From UBA8919 sp041658185 (GTDB taxonomy: Bacteria > Elusimicrobiota > UBA8919), in the NCBI GenBank assembly GCA_041658185.1, contig JBBAAR010000013.1:1-64000 (forward strand): a DNA stretch of 64,000 bases. The letters run 5' to 3'. Under the pieces are notes generated by a model. That model saw only the letters and a list, made by a program, of their open reading frames with translations, was not told where the DNA came from and made no database searches. Positions 60,258 through 64,000 of the stretch are shown piece after piece. Each line of letters begins with the position of its first letter. Within the stretch, counting starts at the first letter, position 1. The position numbers and the translations under genes were made by a program.

Positions 60258-61190
60258 ATGAAATACATTTTTGGACCTGTGCCGTCAAGAAGATTCGGAC
60301 TTTCACTCGGCATTGATATAATCCCCCGCGGGGCGACCACAGGAAGTCCCCGTGGGACAAAATACTGCACGCTTGATTGCACCTACTGTCAGATAGGCAG
60401 GACGACAAATCTTACACTTCAAAGAAAAAAATATGTCGCCGTAAAACCGGTCTTGGACGAATTAAAAAAAGTTTTGGAATCAAAAACTAAAATTGATTGC
60501 TTGACTTTTTCCGGAAGCGGAGAACCGACGCTTAATTCAAACATCGGCAGAATGATTTCCGAAATAAAAAAACTTGCAAAAATACCGGTAGTTGTCATCA
60601 CAAACGGAACGCTGTTTCACAGACCGGATGTTCAAAATGATCTGCTTAAAGCGGATATTGTTGCGCCTTCTCTGGACGCTATTTTAAGTTTTCACGAAAT
60701 AAACAGACCGCATAAATCACTTGACATAAAAAAAATAATTGACGGACTTGTAAAGTTCAGAAAAATTTACAGAGGAAAAATCTGGCTGGAAGTAATGCTT
60801 GTAAAAAATGTTAATGATTCCGAGACGGAAATAGCGGCAATAAATAAAGCAATTAAAAAAATCAAGCCGGATAAAATTCATCTTAACACTGTTGTCAGAC
60901 CGCCGGCGGAAACTTACGCCAAACCGATTGAACACGAGAAACTTCTTAAAATAAAAAAAATCTTCGGTAAAAGTTGTGAAATAATTTCCGGAGGCACAAA
61001 GAAAGGAATAAATCTAATTGGGACAAACGTCCCGCAAAGAATTTTGGAAATGCTTAAAAGAAGACCGATGCAAATTTCCGACCTTAATAAAACTCTCGGA
61101 GTTGACGGTAAAATTATTCGGAAAGAACTCTGGCTTTTAGAGAGAAAGAAAAAAATCGCCTTTCGAAACGGATGGTGGGTTTCAATCTGA
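60258..61190 (+). CDS. Radical SAM protein with helix-turn-helix tail
   Basis: The start MKYIFGPVPSRRFGLSLGID is typical of the family; ATG 60258 is chosen for that reason. The cluster motif is CTLDCTYC (CxxxCxxC). FSGSGEPTLNS and VITNGTLF are SAM-binding elements, and the C-terminus looks like a winged helix. Between IIP and the cluster motif the family normally has only a few residues. Here 11 extra codons (RGATTGSPRGT) come from the palindromic element. It is the only convincing plus-strand gene, and its substrate is unknown. Confidence 0.88.
   Translation: MKYIFGPVPSRRFGLSLGIDIIPRGATTGSPRGTKYCTLDCTYCQIGRTTNLTLQRKKYVAVKPVLDELKKVLESKTKIDCLTFSGSGEPTLNSNIGRMISEIKKLAKIPVVVITNGTLFHRPDVQNDLLKADIVAPSLDAILSFHEINRPHKSLDIKKIIDGLVKFRKIYRGKIWLEVMLVKNVNDSETEIAAINKAIKKIKPDKIHLNTVVRPPAETYAKPIEHEKLLKIKKIFGKSCEIISGGTKKGINLIGTNVPQRILEMLKRRPMQISDLNKTLGVDGKIIRKELWLLERKKKIAFRNGWWVSI
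60327..60360 (+). repeat. Dispersed palindromic element inserted in the radical SAM gene
   Basis: cgcggg then GCGACCACAGGAAGTCCCCG and TGGGACAA. The inserted segment 60327-60359 is exactly 33 bases and lies two codons before the first cluster Cys. Confidence 0.8.
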
Positions 61191-61196
61191 TTTCTC

Positions 61197-61290
61197 CGGA
61201 GGGGGAGAGATTTGAACTCTCGATACCACTATTAAGCGGTATAGCGGTTTAGCAAACCGCTTACTCAATTTTCTATCCCTATCTTCTCCG
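61197..61290 (-). pseudogene. Degenerate tRNA-Ser (anticodon GCT)
   Basis: The 3' two thirds are intact: anticodon arm GCGGT-TTGCTAA-ACCGC, long variable arm TACCGC/GTGGTA, T-arm GAGAG-TTCAAAT-CTCTC and acceptor strand CCCCTCC with discriminator G. The 5' part (GGAGAAGATAGGGATAG) pairs with the acceptor at only five of seven positions and has no D-stem or GG in the D-loop. It resembles a decayed tRNA or an attachment-site remnant. Confidence 0.65.
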
Positions 61291-61434
61291 ACGGTAAATT
61301 TCAAATCTGGTGTTTTTCTTAACCGCTGGTGCCAAATAGGTGTCAATCAGACCCAAGTTAAACCCCCTACCGCTATTTCTCCCGGGCCGTCTGTACTTGC
61401 AGTTGATATAAAATTCTCCTTTCTCAGTAGAATT

Positions 61435-61462
61435 ATTATACTTTTTAAAAGTAAAAAATCAA
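61435..61462 (-). promoter_or_regulatory. Promoter upstream of the degenerate tRNA-Ser
   Basis: TTGATT (61462-61457), 16 bp, TATAAT (61440-61435), nearly the same as the heptosyltransferase promoter. The 145 bp between it and the tRNA contain AGCGGTAGGGGG-like and GGTGCC repeats. I see no gene there. Confidence 0.55.
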
Positions 61463-61466
61463 GGAA

Positions 61467-61610
61467 TTATTTTTTCCCGAGTATTCTGAATACTTTCGTG
61501 CCGCACTCAGGGCACACGCCCTGTAACGCTCTTCTTCCACCCTTCATCTCGATTTCCTTTCCGTCCTTTATCTCCACCTGCTTCTTGCATTTCATACATC
61601 TCCCTTCCAT
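61467..61610 (-). CDS. Small zinc-ribbon protein, DUF5679-like
   Basis: A 47-residue protein: CMKCKKQVEIKDGKEIEMK, then CPECGTKVFRILGKK. The two CxxC pairs and GRRALQGVCPECGTKVFRI are characteristic of DUF5679. AGGAGG lies upstream of the ATG at 61610. Function unknown. It is missed by normal length cut-offs. Confidence 0.85.
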   Translation of the reverse strand: MEGRCMKCKKQVEIKDGKEIEMKGGRRALQGVCPECGTKVFRILGKK

Positions 61611-61658
61611 TTTACTAATCCTCCTTTTTGGCGATTTTTTTTGATTAAAAAATTCCCG

Positions 61659-61820
61659 TTATTTTTTTATTCTCATTACCCTTTCATTAAAATATAAAAT
61701 TATAGTAACTATCAAACTATACCCGGCAAATATCAGCAATCTGTCGGTCTCAAAATAATTAAGAGCATAAAAACAAAGAATGATGAACAGAAACCAGAAT
61801 AGATACTTAAGTTTTCCCAT
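61659..61820 (-). CDS. Small membrane protein
   Basis: 53 residues with two hydrophobic helices (YLFWFLFIILCFYALNYF and LLIFAGYSLIVTIILYF) and a basic C-terminus (RVMRIKK). A TTGACA box lies upstream at about 61862-61857 with a weak -10. It sits 48 bases before the DUF5679-like gene and may form an operon with it. Family unknown. Confidence 0.55.
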   Translation of the reverse strand: MGKLKYLFWFLFIILCFYALNYFETDRLLIFAGYSLIVTIILYFNERVMRIKK

Positions 61821-61985
61821 ACAGGTTTTCAGTTTTACAATATCATTTCTCTTTTGTCAAGATTTTTCCACCATGTAGAGTAGAACTCTGGCGTAGTGGC
61901 TACAGGCTCTTCTTGGCTGTATCCGTCGTTTCCGACTTCGTGCCCGTTTAGATTCACCATACCCTATTTCCAAAATCCCCTCATC

Positions 61986-62019
61986 AAACCGTGCGTGAAG
62001 TTTTCCCTCACACGGCTTT
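61986..62019 (-). ncRNA. Group II intron domain V
   Basis: On the minus strand AAAGCCGTGTGAGGGAAAAC then TTCACGCACGGTTT: a 34-nt hairpin with the AGC catalytic triad and a GAAA loop, 44 bases after the reverse transcriptase gene. The intron 3' end lies below this position; I could not fix domain VI. Confidence 0.85.
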
Positions 62020-62062
62020 CCGATAGCAATTCACCTAAAGCACTTCGGCATAGAGGACTTCA

Positions 62063-63358
62063 TTATTCGTGAACCACACGCCAATCGTAATATAGCCCAA
62101 GATTTCCATATAGGAAACTACTTGTGATTTCTTTCCAGCCATATCCGTCTTTGACTTGTCTTCGTCTAATAAATCCTCTAACTTTTATATCTGCATAACG
62201 CTTTATCTTGTTAAATACTCTCGCAGAGTTCCCTATCCGAAAGTAATTTACCCACCCTCTTAATACAGGGTTGAGTTTCTCAACTACTTCCGAGACCTTA
62301 ACAGGTCTGTTTCGTGTAATTTCTCTTATTTTGGCTCTTATCGTCTTCTGTGCTTTGACTGTTGGAAAGAAAAGGGCAAACTTTTTCATACTTTTCTTGT
62401 TTCGAGTTTTACGAAAACTGAAACCGAGAAAGTCAAAGTTTGTTTCCTCTGCTGAAATTATCCTTGTCTTTTTGCTGTTCAGTTCCAATCCCAGTTGTTT
62501 TAATTCACCCTCTAATAAATGTAGTGGCACTGTTGCACTTTTATTTGTTAGTATCAACAGGTCATCTGCGTATCTTATCAAGTGAGCATTCAGACCATTT
62601 CTTGCAGGATATTTTTTCATCTGCCAATTCTTATCAAGCACATTTAGATAGATATTTGCCAAAAGCGGACTTATTACTCCGCCTTGAGGTGTGCCTGTTA
62701 TCTGTCTGCGAGTTTTTCCTTCTTCCAACACTCCACATTTGAGCCACTGTTTGATTAACCATAGAATTTGTTTGTCTACAATTCGCTGGGCTATCAATTT
62801 CAATAGTTCGCTGTGGGAAATGTTATTAAAGTAATCGGAAATATCCGCATCAATAACATTCACCAATCCCCAATTGAGAAATTTCACTACTTCTTTTACT
62901 GCTTGGTGTGTAGACCGCTTGGGTCTGAAACCATATGAGAAATATTGGAAATTCGCTTCAAAGATTGGCTCAATCACAATTTTAACTGCTGTTTGAACCA
63001 CTCTGTCTTTTACCGTCGGTATTCCCAATGGTCTCTGGCTTCCGTCTGCCTTTGGTATCCAGACCCTTTTCACTGTTTGCGGTTGATAAGTTTTGCTGAT
63101 TAACTCTTTTTGGAGTTGTTTCAGAAAACTTTCAGCCCCAGTTGCCTCAATCATTCCAATTGTCTCATCGTCTACACCACAAGCACCCTTGTTTGTCCTG
63201 ACCTGTTTCCACGCCTCCTCAAGAATATCTAACCTGCATACTTTGTCATACAGAGAGTAAAAACGAAATTTTCTTTCTGCCTTACTCTTTAAGTAAAGTT
63301 TTCGCTGAAGTTCCCGAACTTTGTTTAGAGTTGGTAGTTCCGATTTCATCGTGAACAA
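62063..63358 (-). CDS. ltrA: Group II intron reverse transcriptase/maturase
   Basis: 431 residues with RT motifs (RVWIPKADGSQRPLGIPTVK, FSYGFRPKRSTHQAVKEV, TGTPQGGVISPLLANIYL, active site IRYADDLLIL) and a maturase X domain (LNPVLRGWVNYFRIGNS). No HNH endonuclease domain follows, so it belongs to an endonuclease-less class. It promotes splicing and mobility of its own intron. The reading frame is intact. Confidence 0.95.
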   Translation of the reverse strand: MFTMKSELPTLNKVRELQRKLYLKSKAERKFRFYSLYDKVCRLDILEEAWKQVRTNKGACGVDDETIGMIEATGAESFLKQLQKELISKTYQPQTVKRVWIPKADGSQRPLGIPTVKDRVVQTAVKIVIEPIFEANFQYFSYGFRPKRSTHQAVKEVVKFLNWGLVNVIDADISDYFNNISHSELLKLIAQRIVDKQILWLIKQWLKCGVLEEGKTRRQITGTPQGGVISPLLANIYLNVLDKNWQMKKYPARNGLNAHLIRYADDLLILTNKSATVPLHLLEGELKQLGLELNSKKTRIISAEETNFDFLGFSFRKTRNKKSMKKFALFFPTVKAQKTIRAKIREITRNRPVKVSEVVEKLNPVLRGWVNYFRIGNSARVFNKIKRYADIKVRGFIRRRQVKDGYGWKEITSSFLYGNLGLYYDWRVVHE

Positions 63359-64000
63359 TCCCCTGTCCTTCCCTTCTTTGAAAACATTTGCTAAAGTTGA
63401 GTTCCTTCGCTCCGTCGAGGTTATGCTGTCCTTGACATCATCACTACTATGAACTCATCCGACACCCTCTCAACTTATTGAACATTTCGGTTTTCCTTAT
63501 AGTCCAGTAATTCTCTCTGATTTTATCAGAGGTTGAGTAGGGTCTCCCAAGTTTCCTCTCTTTTCTTTCCAAACGTGTCGCCCCTGATACCCCGAAGAAG
63601 ATACTTGTCTCATCCTTATCTTAAAGACAAATATTGTTGATTTCCCAAGAATGTGAGATGGTCATCCTTCTCAAATTAACAAAAATTGACGAGGCTACAC
63701 CTGGGTTCACACATATTACGACCCGCTTGTTCGCATCACCCTGCTTATACAGGACTTTGTCGGACTGCTTGACAATTTTGGATTACTCCTTGTTGTCAGT
63801 CCCCTGCTTTGTGGCTGATAAGATTTTGCCACAACTGACACATTTCAGTCAGTTAGAAAAGAAAGAACTTTCTTGGCACGCCACATTTGATTTTTTCTTT
63901 ATACCTGGTGCAATAGAGAGTATATCTTTCAAGCCGTTTATAGGTGCACTTCTTGTTCCTATTACTACAAACAAGATGGTATTCGTATTTTTTCACAATG
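63359..64000 (-). ncRNA. 5' part of the group II intron RNA and flank
   Basis: No open gene. The minus strand contains several stem-loop-rich blocks (CTCTGATAAAATCAGAG near 63510, TCTTCTTCGGGG near 63595) expected of intron domains I-III. I see no other gene here. Confidence 0.6.

Larger units (their letters stand above)
61986..64000 (-). mobile_element. Group II intron, right boundary uncertain
   Basis: Comprises domain V, the maturase gene in domain IV and, at 63359 and above, structured RNA of domains I-III (for example GATGAGTTCATAGTAGTGAT before the gene). A GTGTGAACCCAGG sequence at 63712 fits the GTGYG start of group II introns. That would leave only about 350 nt for domains I-III, so the true 5' end may also lie beyond the window. 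Confidence 0.75.

Overview
The window is A/T-rich and nearly all of its genes lie on the minus strand; the one clear plus-strand gene is a radical SAM protein at 60258-61190. The organism is Gram-negative: it has heptosyl- and KDO-transferases for LPS, a TonB-dependent receptor, outer-membrane beta-barrel proteins and a tripartite RND pump. CooC-like and core-MetE-like proteins, a [4Fe-4S]-type APS reductase, a small ferredoxin-containing sulfite reductase and a THI4 enzyme suggest an anaerobic or microaerobic lifestyle, probably in an uncultured candidate phylum. The sequence alone does not let me name the phylum.

Layout (minus-strand genes are read from high to low coordinates). 1-4.5 kb: a frameshifted type IIG restriction-modification gene and an AlbA_2/ATPase gene next to tRNA-Lys. 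4.7-10 kb: a decayed tautomerase, a PorV-like outer-membrane protein, a four-helix-bundle (S23/IVP) gene framed by heptamer arrays, and a large FN3-type surface protein broken by an in-frame TAA. 10-15 kb: LPS core transferases, core-MetE, CooC-like ATPase and a TPR protein. 15-26 kb: a copper/metal-stress operon running from an ECF sigma factor and anti-sigma factor through CusCBA to YHS and CuA-type cupredoxin lipoproteins. 26-32.5 kb: a Fur-controlled iron operon (porin, FMN-binding protein, split FeoB, Zn-ribbon protein, DtxR-FeoA fusion) plus fur. 32.6-35.4 kb: a TPP-riboswitch unit with thi4 and a TonB receptor.

35.4-54.5 kb is the most striking part. One 16-gene, tightly overlapping operon joins sulfate reduction (cysH, PiT permease, sulfite reductase), a siroheme pathway from glutamyl-tRNA, and a protein-thiocarboxylate sulfur-carrier system (MoaD/CysO-like protein, MoeB-like activator, TusA, JAMM peptidase, and a ThiS domain fused to the N-terminus of a cysteine synthase). 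Upstream of it lies an Rrf2-regulated operon for methionine and cysteine (metY, cysK, metX, metW, a CBS-domain cysteine synthase and metB). A near-identical operator precedes both transcription units, so one Rrf2 regulator probably controls all of sulfur assimilation. HemC and HemA are both shortened and no HemD is seen.

54.6-61.2 kb: arsM with an AbrB-type regulator, an HPS-RraA fusion, an Ogg-like glycosylase, a PilZ-TPR membrane protein and the radical SAM protein. 61.2-64 kb: a degenerate tRNA-Ser, two small unannotated genes, and a group II intron with its reverse transcriptase that runs toward or past the right edge.

The window also holds several dispersed repeat families. One is a roughly 28-bp palindromic element inserted in frame in protein-coding genes, including the catalytic N-terminus of the radical SAM protein. 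Another is a promoter-bearing intergenic repeat upstream of three regulator genes. Several promoters sit so close to their start codons that the mRNAs would be leaderless.
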